64,000 nucleotides of DNA from Chitinimonas koreensis (GCF_014353015.1 NZ_CP060704.1:1141001-1205000); one strand, 5' to 3'; positions 1-8,441 are shown, counted from the first letter of the stretch. A program made the numbers and translations. Notes: generated by a model not told the origin, from the letters alone.

Positions 1-381
1 GGTTAAGGATATTAAATACGGCAGCTAAAGAGCTGGCGGTGGCAAGAGGGGGGATTTTGTCTATCGCGGCTTAGCTAAAGGTGAAGATGCTGTAGATGGG
101 CTCGTGGCTCGAGCTCCTGGCGCTGGCAATAGCGAAATTTCTCATGTTGCCGGCAAGCGTGAGACACAATGGATTTCCACAACTAAGAGCCGTGATACTG
201 CAATTGAAAAATACGGTGAAAATGGTGTTGTACGCATTGATCTGAGAAAGGTTGATTCACACGTTTCCGATGTGTCGAAAGGTTTCCCGCAAGGGGTAGA
301 ATGTCGAATTGGGCCATTCGGGACCAGGAGGTTCTGATTAAAGATTCGATTCCCGCTAATGCTATTGAACGAATCAAGTAG
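1..381 (+). CDS. C-terminal toxin domain of a polymorphic toxin (partial, two frame breaks)
   Basis: Only the 3' end of a larger gene lies in the window. Reading across two frame changes gives a domain with the motifs VYRGL, QWISTTKS, KYGENGVVRIDL and DQEVLIKDSIPANAI before a TAG at 379-381. The spaced Arg, Ser-Thr-Thr and Glu motifs resemble ADP-ribosyltransferase-fold toxin domains found at the C-termini of RHS/CDI-type proteins; this is an inference from motif layout. The frame changes fall at G runs 48-53 and 293-296, and adding one G to each joins the pieces. A small gene with a good AGGAG site begins 15 bases downstream and looks like the cognate immunity gene. The region is visibly less GC-rich than the rest of the window, as is common for exchanged toxin tips. 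Confidence 0.5.
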
Positions 382-396
382 GCAAGGAGATTGACA

Positions 397-692
397 ATGG
401 AATTTGTTGGTCAGCTAGATGCTGAGTGGGATGATGGCGGATTTTTGGGGCAACTCCGAAGGGAGTATTCTCTAAAGATGGTGCTGTGAAATTTCTCCAG
501 CTGCTGAAGTCTATTGAAATCCCGGATGAGGCCATGGTTCCAAAGCGTGCTTTGTCACTGCTATGGTATTTGCCAAGCTTTCTCTTGTGGCAACGGGAGC
601 GAGTTATTGAGTTAAGTGGGGATGCTGTAGCTTTTGATCGATTCGTGATAGAGGTCCATAATATTTTAGAAGATGTCCTTGGTGTTCCCTAG
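397..692 (+). CDS. Putative immunity protein for the preceding toxin (one frame break)
   Basis: It starts at an ATG with AGGAG at 384-388. The first 22 codons (MEFVGQLDAEWDDGGFLGQL) are in one frame. From GVFSKDGAVKF onward the protein continues in the next frame to the TAG at 690-692, giving about 98 residues with LLWYLPSFLLW and a C-terminal HNILEDVLGVP. Adding one G at 461-463 joins the two parts. Small size, acidic character and position directly after the toxin tip are typical of immunity proteins, but I do not recognise the family. No transmembrane segment or signal peptide is evident. Confidence 0.5.
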
Positions 693-838
693 AGATACTT
701 CACCTTTGTCCGAGTGAGCTTTTGATTTTTTGGAGTGATGCTTTTTGAAAAGCATCGCTTCAAGAATGGTAAGTAGCGTTGCTTGCCAAACCAGTGTCTA
801 CAAGGCAGGTCGTTGATTGTCTAATACTAGCCCGTCAG

Positions 839-1475
839 TGACCGCCTCCCGCTTAACCGAGCGGTCGAAACTAGAAATTCCCAGCTTCAAGGTGGGCGAG
901 TCGGAACTCGCTCGGGGTCAGGTCTCCCAGCGAGCTGTGCGGCCTGAATTCGTTGTAATCCTGTCGCCATCGTTCGATTTTGTCACGTGCATCATCCTGC
1001 GACAGAAACCAGTGCACGTTCAGGCATTCGTCTCGCAGACTGCCGTTGAATGACTCGATGAACGCGTTGTCCGTGGGTTTGCCTGGGCGCGAGAAGTCCA
1101 GCGTCACCCCATGCTCATACGCCCATTGATCCAGCGCCACAGAAATGAACTCGCTGCCGTTATCCACCCGGATCCGTCGCGGCGTCCCGCGCAGGGCTTG
1201 TACATGCTGCATCGTCGCCACCACATCGGCCGCTTTCAGCGCGAAGTCCACCGTGATCGCCAGGCTCTCCCGGCTAAAATTATCGACCACAGTTAACGCC
1301 CGGATCTTCTGGCCGTTGAACAGCTGATCGGCGACGAAATCCATGCTCCAGCAGTCGTTCAAACTGGAGATCATCGGCCGTTCCTGCCGATGCGCCGCGG
1401 CCACATGACGTCTTGGCCGTTTGCGCCGAAGATTCAGACCTTCCTCGCAGTAAATCCGGTAGGTCTTCTTGTGAG
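839..1475 (-). mobile_element. IS3-family insertion sequence remnant
   Basis: The 3' part of an IS3-family transposase is followed by what may be the right end of the element: TGACCGCC at 839, in the style of IS3-group terminal repeats, with a GACCGC/GCGGTC inverted pair at about 841-866. The left end, OrfA and the first part of OrfB are missing. Transposase similarity stops near 1470, and unrelated sequence leads directly to the T3SS chaperone gene. No target duplication can be recognised because only one end survives. The exact ends are inference. Confidence 0.55.
871..1470 (-). pseudogene. IS3-family transposase OrfB, 5'-truncated
   Basis: This is the integrase-core half of an IS3 OrfB transposase (DDE family). 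Visible landmarks are YCEEGLNLRRKRPRR, then WSMDFVADQL carrying the first Asp, TVVDNFSRE, the second Asp in RVDNGSEF, and the catalytic Glu in NAFIESFNGSLRDECLN. The tail YNEFRPHSSLGDLTPSEF is also typical. The N-terminal helix-turn-helix region normally present in about 280-residue OrfB proteins is missing. The open frame extends to 1569, but residues upstream of KKTYRIY do not look like transposase. It is therefore probably inactive. Confidence 0.85.
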
Positions 1476-1615
1476 CGCCGCCATCCGATCGAGTTGCTAC
1501 TTGTTGGGTTGAAAGACGATCGGCTCCTAGCTGCCGGCGCGCGATGAACTCTCCCCTTCGTGCTGTCACTCAACTCCCGAACCCGCCACCCAGGCCGGAC
1601 CGAGGAGACAAGACG

Positions 1616-2068
1616 ATGAGTGACACCCGCTACGCCGGCGTGATCGAAGCCTTCTGCAAGCTGATCGGCTTCGACGACGCCACCGCCCTGATCCAGCGCG
1701 GCCAGCTCGTGCTCGACGAGGTGGTCTTCACCCTGAACTGCGATCCGCTGGTCGCGCCCGAAACCGTCACCGTCTACTGCGACTTCGGCGAGCCCGAGCC
1801 CTGGCTCGCGGCGCAGGCCTACCGCGCGGTGCTGGGCAGCAACCTGTTCCTCTACGGCAGCGGCGAGTCGATCTTCTGCGCGCTGCCCAGCAACGGCCAC
1901 GTCACGCTGGCCAGCCGCATTCCGCTGGCCGAGCTGCAGGCCGAGCCCCTGCTGGTGATGCTGCAGGAGCAGGCCGCGGCGGCCAGGAACTGGCGCAAGC
2001 ACTACTTCCTGACCGAGGCGGGCCTGCAGGGCGGCTTCGCCGATCTCGCCACCCCCGGCTTCGCCTGA
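1616..2068 (+). CDS. CesT/Tir-family type III secretion chaperone
   Basis: A small acidic protein of 150 residues, MSDTRYAGVIEAFCKLIGF onward, with the layout of class I T3SS chaperones: an N-terminal helix, a hydrophobic strand (LVLDEVVFTLNCD), central strands (VTVYCDFGEP) and a C-terminal helix (LLVMLQEQAAAARNW). Such proteins dimerise in the cytoplasm and hold one effector or translocator in a secretable state. The start at 1616 follows GAGGAG at about 1602. The putative effector gene begins 14 bases after its stop, the usual chaperone-client arrangement. An upstream in-frame ATG at 1544 is less likely because it lies in the IS junction. Confidence 0.72.
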   Translation: MSDTRYAGVIEAFCKLIGFDDATALIQRGQLVLDEVVFTLNCDPLVAPETVTVYCDFGEPEPWLAAQAYRAVLGSNLFLYGSGESIFCALPSNGHVTLASRIPLAELQAEPLLVMLQEQAAAARNWRKHYFLTEAGLQGGFADLATPGFA

Positions 2069-2082
2069 GTCCGGAGGCTGCC

Positions 2083-3377
2083 ATGCACACCAATCAGGCC
2101 CTTGTCTCGCCCGGCGCGAGCGCCGCCCAGTTCCACGCGGTGCAGTCGCCGTCCGATCACCCCTCCACCGCCACGGTGCCGCCGCGCGCCAGCACGCCGC
2201 CGGCCGGCCACGGCGTCGAGATCGACCTCGAACGCGGCGCCCCGGATGCCCGGCCCGCCGTCACCACCGCCCAGCTGGTCAAGGCCTGCGCCTGGACCGC
2301 CGCCAAGACCATCCTCAACAACCTGGCCTCCGGCGCCGGCAGCGCCGCCACCACCGCGCTCTTCAACCACCTGCACATCGCCGCCCACGGCCGCATGCCC
2401 AACGCCGACGAGTCGCTGAAGTTCGCCCCGCTGGTCGGCTTCGCCAGCGCGCTGTGCCGCGACCTGATGAGCCAGACGCTCAGCGCGATCGGCGGCCCGC
2501 GCATCGATACCTCGCAGGACGCCGAAGGCCACGCGCGCACCGCCTTCGACCGGCTCGGCATCACCGCCGCCGGCCAGGGCCACTTCGGCGAGGCCGCCGG
2601 CCAGTACGCCGTCAACGGCGGCATCCTGACCGGCGGCGCGAGCAACCTGCTGCAGGGCGGCGCCAATACCGCGATCACCAACCGGTTCAAGCTGCCGACG
2701 GGCAGCGCGCCGCACGACACGATGGCGCGCAATGCCGCCCTCACGCTGGGCACCTCGCTGTCCGGCGGCCTGATCGAGAGCTTCGAGAACGCCGCCAACG
2801 ACGTGATGAAGTCCTACGAGCCCGGCGCGACCTACAAGAGCGACTGGAAATCGCCGGCCAACTTCAACGGCGTCGCCTTCCTCGCCGCGCTGGTGGTGCG
2901 CACCTCCGCCAATATCGCCAACGGCATGATCAACAACCGCATCGGCGCCCAGCTGACCGACCAGCAGAGCCAGGTCGACCCGGCCACCGGCTGGGCCCAG
3001 GGCGCGGTGGTCAGCGCCACCTGGACGCTGCGGCCGGCCGCGGTGGCGGGCCTGGAGCACGCGCTCAACCAGCTCAAGGCGCGCGACGAGGCCGGCGAGC
3101 CGGCCGGCGGCGAGGGGACCGGCAGCGGCGCACCGTCGATCGTGTCGGGCGGCATCGACGACGGCATCGAACTCGACGTGATCTCCGACCACGGCACGCC
3201 GTTCCACACCCCGCTGTCCTCGCCGGCGCCGTCGCGCAGCTCGTCCAGCCTCAGCGTGGCCAGCGGCGAGACCGAATACTACGACGCGCTCGACGGCCTG
3301 CCCGAAGGCGCGGCCGAGGCGCCCCACACCCCGCCGTCCCGGCCGCCACCGGCCAGCACGCGCCGGCCACCACCTGA
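2083..3377 (+). CDS. Putative T3SS-secreted effector or translocator (3' frame break)
   Basis: A protein of roughly 430 residues of unrecognised family, directly downstream of a CesT-type chaperone and upstream of sctD. The N-terminus is Ser/Pro/Ala-rich (residues 1-55), as in secreted T3SS substrates. A Gly/Ala-rich central region follows (ILNNLASGAGSAATTALF, GGILTGGASNLLQGGANTAI, NIANGMINNRIGAQLTD). The tail is acidic and Ser-rich, with SSSSLSVASGETEYYDALDG. In the sequence as given, this frame has no stop and runs on out of frame through sctD. One extra C at 3322-3325 or 3329-3332 shifts it to a TGA at 3375-3377 and yields a more natural end. Secretion is inferred from context. Confidence 0.55.
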
Positions 3378-3421
3378 TCCCGCGGCCGGCCCCGCCGCCG
3401 CTCTGACACGAGAACCCGACC

Positions 3422-4381
3422 ATGCTCGAACTCCGCATCCTCAACGGCCTGCACCGCGGCGCGGCGCTGGCGCTCGACGACGAGGCGCTGCGCATCGGCG
3501 CCGACAGCCAGGCCGACGTCATGCTGCTCGACCCCGACATCGCCGATCTGCACGCGGTGGTGACGCGCGGCGAGGCCGGCTGGACGCTGAAGAAGCTCGA
3601 CGGCGAGGTGCTCGGCCTCGACGGCATGCCGCTGCGCGCGCCGGTGGCGCTGCAGGCCGGCGACCGCTTCCTGCTCGACGGCGTCTGGCTCGGCTTCGAC
3701 CCGGTCGGCTCGCCCTGGCCGCGCGGCCTGCCGAGCCTGCCGCTGTATGCCTTCCAGCCGGCCGCAGCGGCGCCCGGGCCGGCGCCGGCCGCGCCGCGCC
3801 GCAAGGGCCTGGCCACGCGCTGGGTGGCCGGCCTGGGCCTGGTCGGCGTCACGCTCGGCGCCTGGGGCACGGCGGCCAGCTGGGCGCTGCGCCAGCCCGA
3901 TCCGGTGCGGCCGGCCGCGGCGCGGGCTGCCACCGTGGCCAAGGTCGACGTGAGCGCGCGGCCCGCTGCAGCGGCCGGCCCGGCGGCCGAAGCGCCGTCG
4001 CCGGCGAAGCTGGCCGAGCTGTTCCGCGCCGAGCTGAAGGCGCGCGAGCTGATGCAGCGCGTCGATTTCGCCGAGGGGCCGGACGGCTGGACCCTGCGCG
4101 GCGACCTCGACGCCGACGAGCAGAGCCGGCTCGAGCGGCTGCTGGTCAAGTTCGAGCAGACCCACAAGCCCGGCTTCGACATCCGCGCCACGGTGATGCC
4201 GGCGATCAACCTGCTGCCGTTCCGCATCGTCCAGGTCAGCGGCGGCCGCAACGCCAACATCGTCACCGCCGGCGGCGACCGGCTGTTCCTCGGCGATACG
4301 CTGGGCGGCTACAAGCTGGTGGCGGTCAGCGGCAACCGGCTGACCTTCGACGGTCCGCGCAAGCTGGACGTGGTCTGGTGA
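3422..4381 (+). CDS. sctD: T3SS inner-membrane ring protein SctD
   Basis: A 319-residue SctD (YscD/HrpQ/PrgH class) protein forming the outer of the two inner-membrane rings. Residues 1-100 have a cytoplasmic FHA-like fold (LRIGADSQADVMLLDPDIADLHAVV). A Pro/Ala linker follows, then one membrane span around residues 136-157 (WVAGLGLVGVTLGAWGTAASWAL). The periplasmic part ends in a ring-building domain (LAELFRAELKARELM to RLTFDGPRKLDVVW). It is shorter than YscD, with a reduced periplasmic part. Its stop overlaps the GTG start of sctN. FHA domains in SctD usually lack phosphothreonine binding, so the role is structural. Confidence 0.85.
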   Translation: MLELRILNGLHRGAALALDDEALRIGADSQADVMLLDPDIADLHAVVTRGEAGWTLKKLDGEVLGLDGMPLRAPVALQAGDRFLLDGVWLGFDPVGSPWPRGLPSLPLYAFQPAAAAPGPAPAAPRRKGLATRWVAGLGLVGVTLGAWGTAASWALRQPDPVRPAAARAATVAKVDVSARPAAAAGPAAEAPSPAKLAELFRAELKARELMQRVDFAEGPDGWTLRGDLDADEQSRLERLLVKFEQTHKPGFDIRATVMPAINLLPFRIVQVSGGRNANIVTAGGDRLFLGDTLGGYKLVAVSGNRLTFDGPRKLDVVW

Positions 4382-5754
4382 ACGCGCCGGCGACCCACCT
4401 GCCGCCGCCGGCCGATGCGGCGCCGCTGCTGGCGCGGCTGGCCGCCCAGCGCGCCGCGGCCGCCGCGCTGCCGCCGCCCGAGTGGCGCGGCCGCGTCAGC
4501 CAGGTGCTCGGCACGCTGATCGAGGGCCGGGTACCCGGCGCGCGCATCGGCGAGCTGTGCGAGCTGATCGCGCCGGACGAGGCGGAGGCGCCGATGCTGG
4601 CCGAGATCGTCGGCTTCAGCGAGCGCTCGGTGCTGCTGTCGGCGCTGTCGGCGCTCGACGGCGTGTCGCCGCGCACCGAGATCCGCCCGCTGGGCCGCGC
4701 CCACGCCATCGCGGTCGGGCCGCACCTGTTCGGCCGGGTGCTCGACGGCTTCGGCCGGCCGCTCGATCTCAAGCCCCTGCCCGATTGCGATGCCCCGGCC
4801 GCGGCGGTGATCCGCGACGCGCCGGCGCCGACCGACCGGCCGCGCATCACCGAGCCGATGCCGACCGGCGTGCGCGCCATCGACGGCCTGATCACCCTGG
4901 GCCGCGGCCAGCGCGTCGGGGTGTTCGCCGGCCCCGGTTGCGGCAAGACCACGCTGCTGGCCGCCATCGCCCGCGGCGCCGACGCCGACGCCGTGGTGTT
5001 CGGCCTGATCGGCGAGCGCGGCCGCGAGCTGCGCGAGTTCCTCGAAAAGGAGCTCGACCCGGGCCTGGTGGCCAAGTCGGTGCTGGTCTGCGCGACCTCG
5101 GACCGCACCTCGATGGAACGCGCGCGCGCCGCCTTCACCGCCACCGCCATCGCCGAGGGGCTGCGCGACCGCGGCATGCGGGTGCTGCTGCTGGTCGATT
5201 CGCTGACCCGCTTCGCCCGGGCCCAGCGCGAGATCGGCCTGGCCGCCGGCGAGCCGCCGACCCGCGGCGGCTTCCCGCCCTCGGTCTACACCCTGCTGCC
5301 GCGGCTGATCGAGCGCGCCGGCAATGCCGGGGCCGGCTCGATCACCGCGCTCTACACCGTGCTGGCCGAGGCCGACGGGCCGTCCGACCCGATCGGCGAC
5401 GAGGCCAAGTCGCTGCTCGACGGCCATATCGTGCTGTCGCGCCGGCTGGCCGAGCAGGGCCACTACCCGGCCATCGACGTGCTGGCCAGCCTGAGCCGGA
5501 TCATGGACAGCGTGGCCACCCCGCCGCACACCGCGGCCGCGCGGCGCTGCCGCGAGCTGATGGCGCGCCACAAGGAGCTCGAGCTCCTGATCCGGCTCGG
5601 CGAATACCGGCCCGGCAACGATGCCCAGGCCGACCTGGCGGTGAAGCTGCAACCCGGCCTTTTGGCGCTGCTGCGGCAGGACACCCACCACGCCGACGCC
5701 TTCGAGGCCACCGTGGCCCAGCTGTGCAAGCTGGCCGAGCAGGCCCATGGATGA
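4378..5754 (+). CDS. sctN: T3SS ATPase SctN
   Basis: The cytoplasmic ATPase that strips chaperones from, and unfolds, T3SS substrates; homologous to F1 beta/FliI. The 458-residue protein has the Walker A variant GPGCGKTT (about residues 186-193), GERGREL, Walker B VLLLVDSLTRFARAQREIGLAAGEPP, and RGGFPPSVY, all diagnostic of the SctN/FliI group. The GTG start at 4378 overlaps the sctD stop and gives full family length; no ATG fits. The last codons overlap the sctO start (ATGA at 5751-5754), indicating translational coupling. Confidence 0.95.
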   Translation: MNAPATHLPPPADAAPLLARLAAQRAAAAALPPPEWRGRVSQVLGTLIEGRVPGARIGELCELIAPDEAEAPMLAEIVGFSERSVLLSALSALDGVSPRTEIRPLGRAHAIAVGPHLFGRVLDGFGRPLDLKPLPDCDAPAAAVIRDAPAPTDRPRITEPMPTGVRAIDGLITLGRGQRVGVFAGPGCGKTTLLAAIARGADADAVVFGLIGERGRELREFLEKELDPGLVAKSVLVCATSDRTSMERARAAFTATAIAEGLRDRGMRVLLLVDSLTRFARAQREIGLAAGEPPTRGGFPPSVYTLLPRLIERAGNAGAGSITALYTVLAEADGPSDPIGDEAKSLLDGHIVLSRRLAEQGHYPAIDVLASLSRIMDSVATPPHTAAARRCRELMARHKELELLIRLGEYRPGNDAQADLAVKLQPGLLALLRQDTHHADAFEATVAQLCKLAEQAHG

Positions 5755-6239
5755 AGCCCGTCTCGGCGGCGGCCGCCCGCGTCGCGATGGAGGAGGACGA
5801 GCTGGCGCCCGACCCGCTGGCGCGCCAGCTGCGCTCGCTGCAGCAGATCCGCCGCCGCCGCTTGCAGCAGGTCGAGGCCGAACTGCTGCGCGCCAAGCAG
5901 GCGCTGCGCGAGCACGGCGCCGATTACCACGCCGCGCGCAGCCGCTGCATCGGCACCCGGATGCTCAATTCGCTGCGCATGGGCCGCATGAACGGGTTGA
6001 TGAACCGGCGTCTCTTGCAGGTGCGCGAGCTGCAGGCCTGGCGCGACTGGGAGGACAGCATGCAGCAGGGCATGGCCAGCGCGCGCCAGCGCCGCGACGA
6101 GGCGGCGCAGCGCTGGCTGGCGGCACGCGCGGCGCTGGACGCGGCCGACCGCGACCGGCGGCAGGCCTTTCTCGGCATGGAAAAGCTGAACTTGCTCGAA
6201 CAGGAAATCGCCCGGATGGGCGGGGGAGGGAGTGAATGA
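5751..6239 (+). CDS. sctO: T3SS central stalk protein SctO
   Basis: A 162-residue, Arg/Gln/Glu-rich, almost entirely helical protein expected to form the two-stranded coiled coil linking the SctN hexamer to the export gate, as FliJ/YscO do. It is recognised by position between sctN and sctP, size, and heptad-rich composition (LARQLRSLQQIRRRRLQQVEAELLRAK; QLRR-type repeats to the end) rather than by strict motifs, because SctO sequences are poorly conserved. The start overlaps the sctN stop. No membrane segment is present. Confidence 0.75.
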   Translation: MKPVSAAAARVAMEEDELAPDPLARQLRSLQQIRRRRLQQVEAELLRAKQALREHGADYHAARSRCIGTRMLNSLRMGRMNGLMNRRLLQVRELQAWRDWEDSMQQGMASARQRRDEAAQRWLAARAALDAADRDRRQAFLGMEKLNLLEQEIARMGGGGSE

Positions 6240-6715
6240 ATCCATCGCGATGCAAGGCGGAGGCGGCGCCGGCCCGGCCGGCGGCCGAACGCCGGCCGAC
6301 GGCGGCCCAGCCGGCGCCGGCCGAGGTGCTGCAGTTCCAGCACTGGCTGCTGGCGCGGCCCGATACCGCGCGCGGCGGCGAGGACGGCAGCGGCGGCGGC
6401 TCCGGCGGCCGCGCGCCGATCGCCGGGCTGTGGGCGCGCAACGATGCGGCCGAACTTGCGCCGGACACGCTGGATCAGCTCGGCGAGGTACTGGCCGACC
6501 GGCTCGACCTCGACGGCGCCGAAGCCTTCCAGCTGCAGCTGCCGCGGCTCGGCACGATCGACGTGAGGGCCTGCGAGGCGGCCGGCGGGCTCGAGCTGCA
6601 ACTGGCCGCCGTCGAACCGGCGACCCGGCAGTGGCTGGCCGGTCGCCGCCAGCAGCTGGCGCGCCGGGTCGGCGAGCGGCTGGGCCGCGGCGTGCGGCTG
6701 GAGGTGCAGCCATGA
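6236..6715 (+). CDS. sctP: T3SS needle-length/substrate-switch protein SctP (HrpP-like)
   Basis: A 159-residue protein placed exactly where sctP lies in many T3SS operons, between sctO and sctQ. The N-terminal half is Ala/Pro/Gly-rich and probably disordered (residues 1-65). The C-terminal part resembles the FliK/HrpP type III specificity domain (LDLDGAEAFQLQLPRLGTIDVRA). Such proteins measure the needle or pilus and trigger the switch to later substrates through SctU. Assignment rests on synteny plus this C-terminal domain; sequence alone would be weak. Both ends overlap neighbouring genes by four bases. Confidence 0.65.
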   Translation: MNPSRCKAEAAPARPAAERRPTAAQPAPAEVLQFQHWLLARPDTARGGEDGSGGGSGGRAPIAGLWARNDAAELAPDTLDQLGEVLADRLDLDGAEAFQLQLPRLGTIDVRACEAAGGLELQLAAVEPATRQWLAGRRQQLARRVGERLGRGVRLEVQP

Positions 6716-7794
6716 ACGCCTCGGTCCGCCTGCGCCGCCTGTCGGGCGCCGAGGCCGCCTTCGCCGCCTGGTTCGGCCGCGGCCGCCTGCTGTCGCTGCA
6801 GCATCCGCTCGAGCGGTTGGCGCTGCGGCCGGCGCAGTGGGATCCGGCCGCGCCGGCGCCGGCGGTCTCGCTGCAGCTGCAGACCGGCGCCGGCCCGATT
6901 GCGCTGGCCCGTGGCGAGGATTGCCTGCGCCTGTTGGCCGGCATCGACGTCGGCCAGCCGGGCGAGGCGCCGGCCGGCGCGCTCGACTGGCTGCTGGCGC
7001 TGGCCGCCGCGCGGTTGCCCGAGCCGCTGCGCGACGGCCTCGGCGTGCGCGGCGCGGCCTGGAGTACGGCACTGCCGGCCGACCCGGTCTGGCTGTCGCT
7101 GTCGCTCTACGCGGTCGACGGCGGCCGCCACGATTTCGCGCTGGCGGCGGCGGCGGCCACCTGGCAGGCGCTGCTGGCGCGGCCGGGCTGGCAGCCGCTC
7201 GGGCCCGGCCCGGCGCTGGCCGGCGGCGCGCTGCCGCTGCTGTTCCGCTGCACCGTCGGCGCGGCGCGCCTGCCGTTGGCGCGCTGCCGCCAGCTGCGCC
7301 GTGGCGACGCGGTGCTGCTGCGGCCGGCGCATTTCGACCTGGACGGCGAAGGATGGATCAAGGCCGGCGGGCGGACCCTGCGGGTGCGCGCGCTGACGAC
7401 GGGCGCGGTGGCCGCGCTCGAATTCCTGGGATGGGAGGATGCGATGGACGAAGCGGTGATCGAGGCAGTGGATGCGGCCGGCGAGATGGAAGCGGCGCTG
7501 CCGCGCGGCGCTGCGGCGGAAGCTGCGGCGGGCGGCTTCGGCCAGGTGCCGCTGCTGCTCGAATTCGACCTCGGCCGGCTCACGCTGACGCTGGCCGAGC
7601 TCGACGCGCTGGCGCCGGGCGCGGTGCTGCGGCTCGACGCGGCGGCCAGCCCGCCGTGGGTGAGCATCCGCGCCAACGGCCAGCCGGTCGGCCGCGGCGA
7701 GCTGATCGAGGTCGACGGCCGGCTGGCGGTGCAGATCGACACGCTGGCGAACCTGATCGATACGCTGCCGCTGGGCGCGGGCGAGCCGGCATGA
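6712..7794 (+). CDS. sctQ: T3SS cytoplasmic sorting-platform (C-ring) protein SctQ
   Basis: A 360-residue SctQ (YscQ/HrcQ/SpaO) homologue of the FliM/FliN family. Two SPOA-type regions are visible: one around residues 175-245 (LPLLFRCTVGAARLPLARCRQLRRGDAVLL) and a C-terminal FliN-like one around residues 277-350 (VPLLLEFDLGRLTLTLAELDALAPGAVLRLD ... INTL-type end QIDTLANLIDTLP). It builds the cytoplasmic pods that dock substrate-chaperone complexes. The gene overlaps sctP and sctR by start/stop codons. A strong in-frame internal start at 7444 would give a separate C-terminal product (see separate entry). Confidence 0.87.
   Translation: MNASVRLRRLSGAEAAFAAWFGRGRLLSLQHPLERLALRPAQWDPAAPAPAVSLQLQTGAGPIALARGEDCLRLLAGIDVGQPGEAPAGALDWLLALAAARLPEPLRDGLGVRGAAWSTALPADPVWLSLSLYAVDGGRHDFALAAAAATWQALLARPGWQPLGPGPALAGGALPLLFRCTVGAARLPLARCRQLRRGDAVLLRPAHFDLDGEGWIKAGGRTLRVRALTTGAVAALEFLGWEDAMDEAVIEAVDAAGEMEAALPRGAAAEAAAGGFGQVPLLLEFDLGRLTLTLAELDALAPGAVLRLDAAASPPWVSIRANGQPVGRGELIEVDGRLAVQIDTLANLIDTLPLGAGEPA
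7433..7446 (+). promoter_or_regulatory. Internal ribosome binding site and start for a short SctQ form
   Basis: GGGAGGA at 7433-7439 sits five bases before ATG at 7444. That ATG is in frame with sctQ (codon 245) and would yield a 116-residue protein consisting of the C-terminal SPOA domain, ending at 7794. YscQ, SpaO and SsaQ are known to make such a short form by internal initiation. The SD here is stronger than those of most starts in this operon. Confidence 0.6.
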
Positions 7795-8441
7795 GCGCGG
7801 CCGGCTTCGATCCCTTCTCGCTGGCGCTGGTACTTGCGCTGCTGGCCGTGCTGCCGCTGCTGCTGATGGTCACCACCTGCTTTCTCAAGGTGGCGGTGGT
7901 GCTGATGCTGGTGCGCAATGCGATGGGCGTGCAGCAGGCGCCGCCGAGCATGGCGATCTACGCGATGGCGATGGTGCTGACGCTGTTCGTGATGTCGCCG
8001 ACGCTGCAGCAGATGGGCGACCGCTTCCGCGGCGAGGAGGCCGGCGCGGTCGCCGGCAGCGTGCTCGACCGGGTCGAGCGCGCCGCCACGCCCTTGCGCG
8101 GCTTCATGCTCAAGCACACCAAGCCCGAGCAGTCCGAGCAGTTCCTCGCCACCGCCCGCAAGCTGTGGGGAGCGGAAGCCGGCGCCAAGGCGACGCGCGA
8201 GGACCTGCTGATCCTGATCCCGGCCTTCGTGGTGTCCGAATTGCAGACCGGCTTCGAGATCGGCTTCCTGCTCTACATCCCCTTCGTGGTGATCGACCTG
8301 GTGGTCTCCAACATCCTGCTGGCGCTGGGCATGCAGATGGTGTCGCCGAGCACGGTGTCGCTGCCGCTCAAGATCCTGCTGTTCGTGATGGTCGACGGCT
8401 GGGGCAAGTTGCTGCACGGCCTGGCGCTGTCCTACTTGTGA
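7791..8441 (+). CDS. sctR: T3SS export-gate protein SctR
   Basis: A 216-residue FliP/SctR-family membrane protein and core of the SctRST export gate. The N-terminus has a hydrophobic stretch (ALVLALLAVLPLLLMVTTCF) followed by the family signature FLKVAVVLMLVRNAMGVQQAPP. A cytoplasmic/periplasmic loop is followed by two C-terminal spans with IPAFVVSELQTGFEIGFLLYIPF and the VVSNILLALGMQMVSP motif, both highly conserved. The start overlaps the sctQ stop (ATGA). Length matches the family. Confidence 0.95.
   Translation: MSAAGFDPFSLALVLALLAVLPLLLMVTTCFLKVAVVLMLVRNAMGVQQAPPSMAIYAMAMVLTLFVMSPTLQQMGDRFRGEEAGAVAGSVLDRVERAATPLRGFMLKHTKPEQSEQFLATARKLWGAEAGAKATREDLLILIPAFVVSELQTGFEIGFLLYIPFVVIDLVVSNILLALGMQMVSPSTVSLPLKILLFVMVDGWGKLLHGLALSYL

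Noticed and set aside
1544..1615. Longer N-terminus for the first chaperone
   Set aside because: The ATG at 1616 has a GAGGAG site and begins a family-like N-terminus; the extension is Pro-rich and lies in the IS junction.
2002..4266. Long minus-strand open frame opposite the effector and sctD
   Set aside because: No recognisable domains, and it is antisense to well-supported T3SS genes.
2083..5754. A 1,223-codon plus-strand open frame that would fuse the effector to SctN
   Set aside because: Between about 3340 and 4377 it reads sctD out of frame as Arg/Pro/Ala-rich nonsense; the join is an artefact of GC-rich DNA plus one likely missing base.
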